Shown one piece after another: positions 25,165-37,414 of a stretch of 64,000 nt of DNA (within the stretch, counting starts at the first letter, position 1; each line of letters starts with the position of its first letter). Position numbers and translations under genes: made by a program. This stretch comes from Gaeumannomyces sp. JS-464 (Eukaryota; Ascomycota; Sordariomycetes; Magnaporthales; Magnaporthaceae): contig NGZR01000003.1 in the NCBI GenBank assembly GCA_002197995.1, positions 6,200,001-6,264,000 of the forward strand. Direction: 5' to 3'. The notes under the pieces are model-generated. The model saw only the letters and a program-made list of their open reading frames with translations. It ran no database searches and was not told the origin of the DNA.

Positions 25165-25188
25165 AAAAAAAAAAAAAAAAAAAAAAAA
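25165..25188. repeat. Poly-A run, 24 nt
   Basis: Uninterrupted A run in the gene-free region, followed by an AG-rich stretch and then a T-rich one. Nothing upstream looks like a retroposed coding sequence. Confidence 0.85.
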
Positions 25189-25443
25189 GAAAGAAAAAGA
25201 GATCCAGTTGCTTTTTTTCTTCTTCTTCTTCGCTCCCTTCAGCTCCTTGTGCTTTTTCCCCCACACCCAACAAGACTCGAACGGGCAGGCGTTCTCAGGT
25301 TCGACTGCGCCCGGCACCAGCACCACATCGTGTCGGCTGGTGGCACGGTCGCAGGCGGGCGGGCGAGCGAGCGAGACTGACCGGCGGTGGATGGAGCTGA
25401 GGGAAGAAACCTCCGACTCAGCCCCGGCTCTGCCTGTGCCCCC

Positions 25444-25468
25444 TTTTTTTTTTTTTTTTTTTTTTTTT
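25444..25468. repeat. Poly-T run, 25 nt
   Basis: Uninterrupted T run 255 nt after the A24 run at 25165-25188. The two could base-pair in a transcript to form a long hairpin, but the sequence between and around them shows no matching arms. Confidence 0.8.
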
Positions 25469-28400
25469 GATCAGTTTTGCTTTTTTTCTCCCTCTTTTCT
25501 AACAGACACGCCCCTATATCGACCGATGAGGAAAGAGGGAAAGAAAGAAAGAAGAGATATAAGTTGCCTCCGGGCACTCACTCAACCCCTTGGCACCGCT
25601 CGACTGGCGGCGGCAGAGTGGCTGGCTAGGTGGCGTGCTAGCCCTCACGACGACAAGTGTTTCGGAAGGTGGGCAATGTTTAGTTAGACAAAAGAGACGA
25701 AAGCCGCACGCACGCCACTCAAAATGTTGTGACACCACTAGCAAATGCATCAAAGCCACCTTTGAGCCGCACTATGTACTCTCTATGCAATGTTGGCCTC
25801 GGCTCAGGTCCGGTCCAGGCACAGCAAAAACCAAGGCCCTGTTCTTTCTCTTTGGAGCAACGAATCTGTTATTTTTGTTTTTCTTTTTCTTTATTTACTC
25901 CTTACTTGCCACATTCAGGCACAGCCTCCAAATAAAGTCGTCGCCTTGGCAGGCACCTTTTTCTTCTCACTTTGATGATGTTTCCCCATCAAACAGCCAG
26001 GCCCTGGTCCCCAACCGATACAATAGTAACCTTTTCCACCCCTTTTTAGCAGCAAAAAGAGGCGCGCGCTCTCTCGCGCCTCTTTGCCCCCCCTCCAAGC
26101 CAGTGGGGGAAAACTGGACCTTGCTCGCCCTCTCCCGCGACCACCACCCATGCGCAGGGGGGTCCGGGTCCAGGGAGGGCAAGGCAGGTCATGGCAGGGG
26201 ACAAGGTGGGAACGGACCAGGACGAGCTGCTGGGCTAGCAATTGTGCAATGTCGCTTGTTCGTGAACCGGCCAATCGAAAGGCACCTCGGAGAAAAATGT
26301 TGGCCCCGGCCTCTGAAAGTCTTCACCTCCCGGCAGTGCGACGGGTAGGGACTTGCAGGGGAGCGGAAAAGGAGGAAAGGGCCAAAAAGCAAGTATAAAA
26401 AAAGTACCAATGAAAGGGAAAAAAACACAGGAGCCGAAATCAACGGCTACGACGTTGGATAGGAAAAATTGACGCCAAAGCGCCTTTCCCCTATGCTAGC
26501 CGAGGCAAGACCTTCCTGCCAAACGCGGATTCTAATTCGCGACTGATGCAGGGACGGGAGGGTGCATGAACAACGGGGCGACGTATGCGCGCGCGAGAAA
26601 GAGAGAGAGAATGGGGCTGGCTGGGCGGGTGTGTCTTTGTGAGTGAGAGTGTGTGTGTGCGTGTTGCCTAGGACATCGAAACAACAATGGAATGAAGCCC
26701 CCCTCGACAACGAACTGCATCCCCTTGTACTCAAGGGGCCAGGCTGTCGACAGAAGCAGGCGGAAGAGAATGGACTGTCGATCCAGAGTCTCCCAACAAA
26801 CATCAATGCGTCCGTCACCGCAGGCAGCAGAACTTGTCAGTAATTCCGGTGAGTCAACCAATTTCTCGTCACCGAGCAGATTTTTTTTTCTTCCTGCTCT
26901 AATTCACGATCCGATGACTGTCCGCCACCAACGTTTTAGGCGTGGAGCAGCACAAGTGCCTGTAGGGTCAAACAGCTGTGCGTCTCGTTTTTTTAGCAAC
27001 AAGGCGGCCACTAGGCAGGCGCCCTTGGGGAAATGTGGAACGAAGAAAAAAAAAAAGTGCCGATCGATCGGCCCATGCTCCGTTTTTCACGCCAATATCA
27101 AAGTGGGGTAGCCGCTTTGGTCAGCGATAGGATTGAAGAAAGAAAAAAAAAAAAAAAAAAAAGTACCAAAAACGCCATCCTATATCAAGACAAGCAATTT
27201 CTTTTTGGCGTGGGATGACGCCAGCGAGGGGCCCGCACCACCCTCTCCTCTCGAATCGGGGCACCACGGGACTGCTTGCGTCAGTGCGTAATTCGCCCTG
27301 GGCCCGGTTTTGATGGGGGATCTTGGAATGAGGAAAACGAACGAACGGACTCTCCGGATCGTTCATGGGTAACTCCACCAAACGAACCAGCTGCCACCGG
27401 CCTCCCTCTGACGAGAACCCATTCTTTCCGAGTCGGGCGGCTACATTCGGGGTCTCTCAGATGATACGATGGGCAAATGTGGGTTGGGAATAAGACATTG
27501 CTGGACATACCGCGTAACGCACATACACCCGCGCCACGTCCGATCTCTCCTTTTCAACTCATTTTTTTATTTTCAAACGTGTGATATACCCATCCCCATC
27601 GGTTATAGCCTCCTGTTGAGCCCAATCTTGCTCTGTTTTGGGAGCAATAAGAAAAAGGTGATCCGAATCCGCGTGCTAGGCCGATTCTGCCATCCAGCTC
27701 GCCAGCCAATCCCTGATCCATGCTCCCAGCCCTGGCCGGGGGGACAAGATGCGGGGCAAGACCGGGGGGTCCCTGGTCGCGTTCCCAATAGCCCAATGTC
27801 GAATCATCGTCCCTCCCTTGTGTGCGTGCGTGCGTGTGTGTGTGTGTGTGAAGTCGATATCCAGCCAATGAGGAGGCCGGAAGGCAGGATAAAAAAGATA
27901 AAGACAATCTCGCCCACAGATGGACCTGGGAGAGGAACAGCGATGCCCCCTCCCGTGAGAGCATTGCCCGGAGCAATCAAAGGAGCGAGTCCACCCAATT
28001 GCGCGATTGCCCACCACCGGCCAGGGCGCGGGATGGACCGAGCCTATATTGCCTATCTCTCCTGAAGCCATTTGGGGATCCCTCGCCCGAGTGTCTCCAT
28101 CCCCTATCTCCTTCTTTGCTCTCCCTTTGACCCGACCATCTGATATCGATAACTTGCTGGGGAGAGGGATGCCGTCGTCCAAAAAGTGTGGACGATATGG
28201 ACCAAGTAAGAAAAAAATTAAAAAATAAAGACAGATGGGAGCCGGCTGCCTACACGAGCGCTAGTGAGACCGGTCAGTCCTTGAGCCGTCGTCAACCCCT
28301 GACACACTGACACTGACGGTAGGCACAGAGAAGATCAAATAATAATAATATGAATAGTAAACGAGGCAAAGACCCAACCTGAAGCGACTAGGCCGAAATG

Positions 28401-28811
28401 TGATCGATGTCGCCGCCGATCGGCTCGCAAGCGGCACACACACACACACTCTCTCTCTTTGACAGGCATCCGGTCGGCGGGCTAGCTAGGGGGAAAGGGG
28501 TGTGGGCCCTCCTTGGAGGCTGGGCCTTACGGAGCGGCTATCGCCAGCTGTGGGGACACATGCTCATGGGTGGTCGAGAGAGGAAAGGATCATTTGCCTG
28601 GGGCTGGCTGCATGTGTCTCTCCTCCCTCCCAAACTCTCCCCCTCACCATCAGGTAGTGGCGTGGTGTGGTGGCGTGGGCATGCGAACCAGTGGCGGCGG
28701 CCTCCCCTCTATCTGGACAAGGTGTGCCATCCGCCCGCCAGCCTGATTGGCCCGGCGGCTTTGTCGACTTGTCGATCCAGCGCTGGCTGGCTGGTGCCAG
28801 CAGTTGATCCC

Positions 28812-28827
28812 GGGGGGGGGGGGGGGG
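28812..28827. repeat. Poly-G run, 16 nt
   Basis: Uninterrupted G run in the gene-free region, followed closely by a T run and CT-rich sequence. Confidence 0.8.
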
Positions 28828-29772
28828 AGGATTTCGCTTGACTTTTTTTTTTTTCTCTCTCTCTGCGGATCCATTTCCGCTGCCTGCCTGCCGCCGCCCC
28901 CTTGCCCACAGCAATCCGAACTTCTTGTGGTTGGATCAGCGTTTCGACCGCCGACCGTCACGACGATGATGAGAACGGCGGTGGTCCGGGCGGCGGGTGA
29001 TGAGGTCCTGCTCGTCCCATCGAAGCCATGCCAAATCCGGCGCCAAAAAAAAAAAAAAAAATCAAAACGACCATACCATAAGGCGCCTTCGGAGTTTGGC
29101 AGCTTTGCGGATGGACGGTCGACGAATGTTTTTAGGTAATGGAGAACAGATAAATCTCCATCCATGGCACCAGAAATCAAGTCACGCGCGGGCAGAAAAA
29201 TAAAATAAAAAAATTCGCTGGAACCATATATGGGCTCATCCGCGTTCGAACTGCGCCTCGTCTCGTCGGATTGCGCAACGAAAAAAAATGGAGCATGGGC
29301 TGGGGGAGGGGGCTGTGGCCGCGCTATTTGGGGCCGGCTGACTGGCAAAGGTTTCGACGATGTGGTCTCCACACAAAAGGCATCACCGGGGCAGGCAGTT
29401 TGGCTTTCAGGTTCCTCAACGCCGGATAACAGACGGCGACGGCGACGCCGCCGGAGTGTCTGTGTGTGAGGTAGCAAAAGTCGACGGATCCCCTCCCTCC
29501 CAACCGGGCAGTGGAGGAAGCGAGGGCTGGCCGACTAGGACCTGTGAAAAAAAAAGAGAGCGCTCCACCTTTTGCTCCCTGCCCGGACATCCAAAAGCGA
29601 GAAGCGCTCCACAATCAAACGGACAGTCCCGAGCTCGGGTTTGTCTGGGGATGGTCCCACCCAGCAGTCCCACCTCCTTCCTAATTCCTTCGTCTTTTTT
29701 TCTCCATCAATTTCTTTTTATCCATATAAATTTTTTGTTTTATTCCCTGGGGCTGGTGGTGCCAGGGTGGGC

Positions 29773-29775
29773 TTT

Positions 29776-29797
<22 letters not shown>
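29773..29797. repeat. Poly-T run, 25 nt, followed by (GT)n
   Basis: Uninterrupted T run leading into a short GT repeat. Low complexity; no function assigned. Confidence 0.8.
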
Positions 29798-29806
<9 letters not shown>

Positions 29807-32800
29807 GGCTGGCACACAGCCTGGGTCGCATTCTGGCAGGACCACCACCAACTGTTGTTACCCACCACCCACCCCTCCTGTCCCTCGGCCAGAGATGGTG
29901 CCAAACCCAAAGCGGCCATCCGGGAGAAAAAACAGGCCGGTCGAGCGAGGGAGGGTGGAAGGGCAGCAAAGGACACAACAAACGAACCAACCAGATGCCC
30001 CGGATGGTGGTTGCTGCAGCAAGCAGACGCGCGCGCGCCCGCTGCCCTTCATGCAGGCAGCCTTCTTCCCTTGCCTTGCCCTTCTTTCCTCTTGACATGG
30101 TACGCTCGGAGGAGTTCGTTCGTTCGCCGATTACTTTTTTTTCTCTTTTTCTTTTTCTTCCCCTTGAGCCCCTGCCCCTGCATCGCCAACGGGGAGGAGA
30201 TGAGGCGTCCGGAGGAGGTCCCCTTGCCTTCCTGGGCGTGAAGAGAGATGACGACAGAAGGCCGGATCAGGGTCCCCCCTCCTCCTCCCTCCCGATGTGC
30301 GCCCCGGCAAACGTGATGGTAGGATGTCGTGATGAGTTGGTTGCCAGCGAGCCAGAGAATGGTCAATCATCCGCCCAACCACCGTGTATTAGTTTAACTA
30401 AGCTCTGCGACGTTGATAGACCGGTGGAGCGGACGATCAGGCAGAGCACGAACACTGCGCTGCCAGGTGGATGGATGAAATGCCGTCACTCAGCACTCAG
30501 CCTCTCAAAGTCCCTTGTCCTCTGTCGCGAGTGGGACAATATAGCCGGGGAGCTAAGGCCTTTTAACGCTAGCGGCGGCCACCTATCTGCCGCCAGTATA
30601 ATCGGATAGGGGAAGGATGAGGCGAGGATCGAAGGAAATTCTGCAGCCGTATGTTGTATTGTTTCAGCAAGGCCTGGGAAACCAGCCGATACCAGCCCCA
30701 GCGTCGAAGCGATATTGATGCGAAGAGGCCTGGCCCTCCACCCCCTTCCACAGATATTGTTTCGCCACTTGGCAGCCACTATCAAAAGACACAGTTGCAT
30801 GCAGCAGAGAGATAAGGTCTTGTCTCGTTGATTTGAGGCCAAATAATAATGGCCTGGTGTGTGGAGATGCACAATAGAGGTGACGACGGGCTTGTAGAAC
30901 CGCGATGACTTCGCTTCTGTGGTGGGGGCATCACGGGAGACCTCCGTGTACTGTTGGATTTCTCCACCCCTACAGGCACGGGAGAAGAACAGACGGGCAT
31001 CGATATCAAAGAGATCCACTCTCCATCCGTGAGGCCCAGGAAACCGAGACAGAAACATTTTTTCACTTGCCGATCTGGATCCTGCGAGAGTGTGGTGGGT
31101 TGGAGGGACGACGTAACGCTGCTGACCAAGTTATCCTGTTTTTTTTTTGCTCTGCTCCCCTCGCATCCGGGAATTAGCACGAGTGAGGCAGTGAGGATGG
31201 AGACAATTCCCGCCCCACGGTCCTCCATCCTCTTGCGGGATCGACCTATCGCATTTCGTGAGCACCAAGGGTTTCGTCACAGCACTAAGGGTTGTCCTGT
31301 GAGCCAGGTCACCCAGTGTGCTTCCAAGCCAGAACAGACAGAACCACCGGGGATTGAAGAGTGACCCGAGGTGGGAACATGAAAAGGCCCGCCCGGACTA
31401 GGGCAGCATCCGAGCACTGGAAGGAGACGACCGGATCTGCCAGGTGAACTCTTTGCAGCGCGCATCCTTTAGATCTGCGGGCAGGTTGTGGGCCGGGGTC
31501 GAGGGAAAAAGAAGAAAAACACCATCCAAGCCCAGCCCCCTGCACCGACGCAGCCCTCCAATACCTTCCCCAGCTTCTGTGTGATTCCGCCACGGCCAGC
31601 CAGGGAGAGGCAAGAATGCGGACCAGGTGGCAGATCTCCAGGACGCTACTGCGGGAAGAGGGCCTGCGAGAGGGGAGTTGGCTGCAGACCGGGGGAGGAG
31701 GGATCACAGGAGGACGGGCAGGTGGGTGGCGACTGGGTAAAACTGTGGAACCCTTTTTTTTTTCAGCACCGGCCGGCCGACACGCTGCGTGATGGCCTCC
31801 TCAAGCATCACCCTCAGCCACCCCCGGCCGGGCTAGTTATTGGCTGCATCATGTGCCAAAACGTGTGAGAGGAGCAGATAGAAACGAAACCTGGCCGAAA
31901 ATGGGGGAGGAGGGTGAGGGGACGCGCATGCGAAGGAGGCGGCGGATGGTGTATGGTTGTGAGTGGGCGGAGTGGGTGGTGGTGGTGTTTTTCTCCTGTT
32001 GGGTCAAGTGCAGCTGCAAGAGGGCTGCTCCTCCGCCGCCGCCCGGCGATGACGGCACAAATCAGGAGCGCTGCTTGCTGCTGCCGCCGTTTGATGCTGG
32101 GTAATGCCAAGCGGGGACGCGCTCCTCCTCCGCTTTCTCGCAGCAGCAGCAGCAGCCCACCCAAACCCGTCGCACGGCGTACTGCATCCGGCTAGGCTAT
32201 ATGCTGGGCGCGCCTTGGGAGTGAAGCCCGAGAGGACGAGATGGGGGTGACGAGGAGGGGAGGGCTGGGCACGCTGGGGTGAGAGGCGTCGACCGGCTGG
32301 CAAAAAAGAAAAAAAAAAGAAGAAAAAAAAAGCCCAAAAGATAGATCCAAGCCTGCTGCACGTCGAGGTGAAAGTAGCTTAGCGCACTCACAGGTCAGGA
32401 CATGGACCGAGGGTGGCCTTTCGTGCCAACCCGTTTCGGTGGGATTACGATGACGATTCCATTTCTCTTGGGGTCAATGATCGGATTGACCTACGGCCTA
32501 CGGGCGTACGTAGCGCCTTTCTGGGCAGCAGGCAGGCGGCTGGGCAGGCAGTCACCGCACCGTGGCAATAAACCGAAACAAGAAGCAGAAAAAAAAAAAA
32601 AAAAGAGAAAGAGGGTGTCGCCAGCGTAGTTCGCGAAGCAGGCAGCAGATGGCTCACAATTTCCCTCCTGCACGTCGCAGAAAGCAGCAGAAGCGATGGC
32701 AGGCAGGCAGCCTCGGACAAAATCCAAACGCCGTCTCTCCAACGCAACCACCGAATTGCCGCCTCTGCATGGGTACCTAGGCAGGTATTTGGCAAATGGA

Positions 32801-35800
32801 AGTTGGCACATACAGCCAAAGTGGCGTATATTTCCAAAAAAAGGCCCACGCCGGCCGTGATCTCACGTCGTCACAGTAGCGTTGCGGCACTCGGCAGTCG
32901 GGCGACGATCCTGGCGGTTGGTGTTGCAAGTCTAAACGGCCTGCCGACAAATGAGAAGCTGCTCGGCGAACGGAGACCAAGGAGGAGCCATGTTCGGGCT
33001 GTCGGGGCGTGCCAGGAATCGGTCCGGGGTTGGGAGAACCTCCCCCGTCCGCCTGCGAATCCTCTCCGGAGGGAGCGCCCTTTCCCCCTTTTGTCGGCCA
33101 TCCACGCACGCAGCTGGAACGTCGTCATTTCCCCAGACTTTTGTGTTTTGGTCGAGTGACTCCTTCGCTTCGTTTTTTGCTCACAGCGCCCGAGATGCCG
33201 CCATTCCCTTGATGCGCAAAGGCTGCTGGTCCGACGGCAATTGATGCCAGATGTTTCTTTTTGCTGGTTACCTGGCCAAAAGGGTGTCTGCCGACGCTGC
33301 TTCATGCAGGCATCTCTGGTCTCGGCGGAATGCCAGCCTGTCCGTTGCTGCAAATTGCCCATCACATGGAACGCTCCCTCCCCCTCTTTCGCCAATGCTT
33401 TAATTCTGCACTTTGCCTTGGAGCCCCTCACAGGGCGCCCAATGAGGTTCAATTTGTCAAGCATAAACAGAAGGCCATTTGGAGCAAATGGCAGATGGAT
33501 TGCGAGATGGGAACCGAGCACGGGACAGTGATACGCCACCTAGGTACTCAGTAGATGCCTCATTCAACCAGCACTCCTTTCCGACGTGCCCAGGTACTTT
33601 TCTCCTACCCGCATGTTGCCAGCTGCAAGCGCGTGGCCGTCCCGCCGACAAGCCCAGTGGTCATGCAAGGGAGAGGGAGAGTCCAAGGGGTCACGCCCTC
33701 TCAAACAAAACATACGGCCAGGTCCTGGGAAAATGGCCCCCCGGCGAGGCCGTCCAAAAGAGACCTGCCGAGGCGGGATCTAGGGGCCCGAGCCCGCCGC
33801 TATCGACCCAGCAAAAAAAGGTCGAGCGAGCTGGAGGGCAGACCTCCCTTCGCGGACCCTGATGGCTGTCGATGGGCTGCCAGGTACATGCAGTGGAACC
33901 ATTAGTGTTGACTAAGCCGCCCTCGTGCGGTGCTCGAGATTTGGCAGAAGTCAACTTTCTCTCGCCCGGCGAGAAAAAGGACTTGACGAGTGTCCGTGGA
34001 TGGCTCCCGGCCGAAGACCTCGGGTACCTGGCAGCGACAGGCGCAAGATGCCTAAGGCCTCTCTAGCTCCACGATTCACGTGAACTTGGGGTAGAGGGTA
34101 GATCATCTTCCCAGGCTTGCCAGGCCTGTGTGCAGACAGCTCCAGCGATCCGACACCTTGTGTGATATCTACAGCGATCATTTCCCTCCCCAGGACTGGC
34201 CATTCATTTCTCTTAGCATCACCGACAGGCCAATCAGAACGAGGCCGAAAGAGACTGCGTGTGTGTGTGTGGCGTTAGTTGCGCGTGTGTGTGGAGCGAG
34301 AGGTCAATGGAACCCGAGGGAGGGAGAAAAGCCCATATTGGCGTGCAGGAGGCAATTGATTAATCCTGCACGCATGCAGGCTTTTCTGTGTGTGTGGTTG
34401 GTTTCTCGCCCCTCGTCCCCTGGCCACCTGCTCAACAGTGTGAGCCTCCAAGGAGGGTGTGTGTGTGGCTGTTGCCCTGCTTGGCTGCTGGTTGGCATTT
34501 GTGGCCGCATCGCCCGTCGAGGGGAAGGCTGGACGGGCGAATGAGCAGCCGCCTGGCCCTCACACCCGCTGCCTCCCCCTCCTGCCCCCATCGCGCAATG
34601 GTATGATTTTCCTGATTGGAAGGACGTCGTACTGCATTCTGTAACCTTCCTCGAGCACGTCGTCGGCAGACGACTTTTGCGCGCGCGTCTGCGACCTCCT
34701 CGGCTGCCCGCCCATCAAACCATGCCAATCTCTGCCTCCCCCACGGGTTGTGAATTTAACCACGGGCCAAAGGAGAGGGCGGGCGGCACGGCCGACAGAT
34801 AAACGCAGCAAACCGAACGAGGAAGGCGTCGCGCAACCTAGGAGACGGCTCGGTTGCGACGGTCGCATTGGCTGGGCAGCTCAGAACACGCCAATGCCCC
34901 CCACGCATCCCAAATCTTGTCAGTTGACAGAGCCCGAGATGCCGACCCGCCCTCGTCTTTGGCTGCATGTCTAGGGGACCGAGACGCGCTGTTGATGGGA
35001 TTGTCCTATAGCACGTCCCACAGCCGTCGCAGCAGCGACATGGTATCACGTTCTCTGCTCTCTCTCCTCCCTCAAGCGATAAGCTGCCGCCGGGAATTCA
35101 AGGCTTTAGTGATGTCCCCACCGGCCTGCCTAACCGAGAGGTGGTTTTGGAGATGCATCGATTTGCATATCTAACAAGGGAAACGATAATGGGATTGAGC
35201 GCAGCCCCTGGGGGCGTGGTTTCCATAATGCCATCTCCCGTAGATTTGATGGCGGTCTATGAGGTGTTTTGGGGCCGATTGCCGCCCGGGGACACTTCGT
35301 CATCGAACGAGAGGCAAACTCCGCAAGCATCGACGTGCAGACTCGCACGGCAGCAAAACGAAACGCCCTCTGGTGGCCTCATGGCCTGTCCACCACAGCG
35401 CTTCGGAGGTTCCCAGCGGCGGGGGATCTCGGACGGTGCCAGAGCGCACATCACATGATTCCTGCAAAAGACATGCTGTGCTCCCGGAGTCCTCAGGCGA
35501 CCACGGCGGAGTGAGACCACGCATGACCCGCTGCTGCCCGCTGTTGCACTCTCAAGGGACAAGAGAAAAAGAGAAAGAGAGAGAGAAAAATTGAAAAACG
35601 CTAAACCGGATGCTTCCTTAGCGCCTGCCCCAGCCTGAGACCAAAATTGATTAAAACCACACGCCCAGGTGATGCAAGCGGAGAGGGGCGTGTGGAGCCC
35701 CCTTGCGAGGTGTGGGTGCTCGAGAGGGGGGTGCCCAACCTGCTGCTCTCGAGAGAGGCTTCTGCTCTGAAGCCGTGCCTGAGAGGACAAGGGAACGGCA

Positions 35801-36619
35801 GTGAATTGCTGATCAGGGATGGAGAATCTCAGAACATAACATCCAGCACAGTGGCAGTCGTCGCATTGCTCTCGTCCTCTGCCTTCAGTATGGAGGGACC
35901 CCTGGTCGGGGTCCTGCATGGCGCAGTGCTCTCGCCGTCCATTAGCCATCTCGCTCACACCACCCTCTCCGTCCGTATGGCGTGCGATTGCACACGAACC
36001 TCGCAGCTTGTGCCAATTCCCGCCTGGGAAAGGTGGCCAGGGCCTGAGGCGATTTTTAATAGGAACAGACCGAGAGAGAGGGAAAAAAATTCTAGGCTAA
36101 ACCGCAAATGGTTACTCCGTTTGGCCCATTGTGACCCACCCGACCCCCTGTGCCTCCGCGCAAGCTGGACCCACTGATGGCTCACAAGGAAAGAAGGCCT
36201 CAGTTGTTGGCGCTTGGTTGGCTTTGCTAGGTGGGCCAGATTAGCTGGCCCCCTGTCAGTACATCCCTGGCTTGTAGCCCCTCGCGCCATTTGATCAGCG
36301 AGAATGACAACACAATCCCTGGCCCATAGGGTACCCAGGCGTCGCGCTAGCCAAGGCCTTCCCTTGTCCTGCATCAATTTTTCGACTTTTTTTTTTTTTC
36401 TTCTCTTTCTCTTTTTCCTCCTCTCCCACCACACCCTGCTTGGTGGTGTGGGTCTCGCCGTATGTGGTCATCAGGTCCTCTTTTTCGTGGCCCCCAGCCA
36501 GCTGATTCCCTGTCGGTACCACACCCCCCAGAGTGGTGCCTTCTTGCTCATTGGGTACCTGCGGATACAAGCCTGGTGCAGAACTGCCTGCCTGCTCTCC
36601 AAACGTCGATATACAAAAG

Positions 36620-36778
36620 ATGCAGCTTCGCCTTCTCAACTTCTGCCTCTCCAACTTGGCCCTCCCCATCTCACCACCTCATACACGCTGCCACCGGTCT
36701 GGATCTTGGTTCGGCACTGCCTTCATTCTCCCAGCAAAGACTCACTCGAACGCAATTGGAACCTCAAACCCATTTTAA
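36620..36778 (+). other. Candidate upstream ORF in the Ecl1-family leader (52 codons)
   Basis: An ATG at 36620 begins MQLRLLNFCLSNLALPISPP and stops with TAA at 36776-36778, 168 nt before the main ATG. No other ATG lies between this stop and 36947. Whether it is transcribed depends on the unknown start of the mRNA. A further ATG at 36462 opens a frame that overlaps the main gene. Confidence 0.3.
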
Positions 36779-36946
36779 TCGCCTTGCTTCCCTGCCATAC
36801 CGCCTGTTCAGACAGCCGGCTCCCTACTTTTTTCTTCTCGACACACTCGACAGAGTCAACGGCCAGCAGCACGCTGTCCGCTCTTTGCCAGCCACCAAAC
36901 AAACCACAACAACATTCCCCCGAGCCAAATCCACACTACCGACACA

Positions 36947-37414
36947 ATGGCTCTCGACATCCAGTGGGACCACCAGTTCTGCCTGGCCTGTGACAAGCAG
37001 ACAGACGGTGCTACCTACTGCTCAGAGTCGTGCCGCCTGGCCGACTACGAGAAGACCTCCTCTGCTGCTAGCTCCGGTGCGAGCTCACCAGCATTGCCCG
37101 GCCCGCACCACGCCTGGGGCTTCTCGAGCACCTCCTCCCACGCCTCCGGCCTCTACCTCTCACCCGCTCTCGACTTCTCTCCCAAACCTCCAATCTCGAC
37201 TCGGTCCTCGACCCGCCAGCAGCAATCCGCCTCCTTCTCGACCCGCCCGCTCTCGCCCTCGAGCTCCCACTCCAGCCTGTCCTCCATGGGCAGCAGCAAC
37301 GCTACCAGGACATCCAACGAGGTCTACCAGCTCTCCGAGAAGGCCAGGAGGGAACTCCAAGCCTACGCCAGCACCTTCGAGCAGGTTCGGTTACAACGCC
37401 GCCGGTCATACTAG
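36947..37414 (+). CDS. Ecl1-family life-span regulatory factor (small zinc-binding protein)
   Basis: Single-exon gene of 155 residues. The N-terminus has the Ecl1 signature FCLACDKQTDGATYCSESC: cysteines 12, 15, 25 and 29 (C-x2-C-x9-C-x3-C), followed by RLADYEK. The middle is a disordered Ser/Thr/Pro-rich stretch (about residues 38-125). The conserved C-terminal helix reads VYQLSEKARRELQAYASTFE and ends QVRLQRRRSY. In fission yeast, members of this family are induced by starvation, need their cysteines and extend chronological life span; their biochemical role is not settled. The start context is cacaATGGC after a C-rich leader. The gene stands alone, with 18.4 kb of gene-free DNA before it and 11.2 kb after it. 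The frame is intact. The family assignment is firm; the function in this species is inferred. Confidence 0.9.
   Translation: MALDIQWDHQFCLACDKQTDGATYCSESCRLADYEKTSSAASSGASSPALPGPHHAWGFSSTSSHASGLYLSPALDFSPKPPISTRSSTRQQQSASFSTRPLSPSSSHSSLSSMGSSNATRTSNEVYQLSEKARRELQAYASTFEQVRLQRRRSY

Larger units (their letters stand above)
18555..36946. other. 18.4-kb gene-free region upstream of the Ecl1-family gene
   Basis: No open frame here shows a recognisable domain on either strand. The longer ones (up to about 345 codons near 29.6-30.6 kb) are built of Phe, Lys, Gly, Pro or Arg runs translated from homopolymers. The DNA is mixed in composition, with many A or T runs of 12-25 nt, one run of 27 G at 22690, one of 16 G at 28812, a (GAA)n tract at 23838-23889, and GT repeats near 27826-27850 and 34260-34270. 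The last several hundred bases before 36946 are C-rich and probably a 5' leader. Because sequence errors break frames elsewhere in the window, a small real gene could be hidden, but no conserved motif was seen. Confidence 0.6.
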
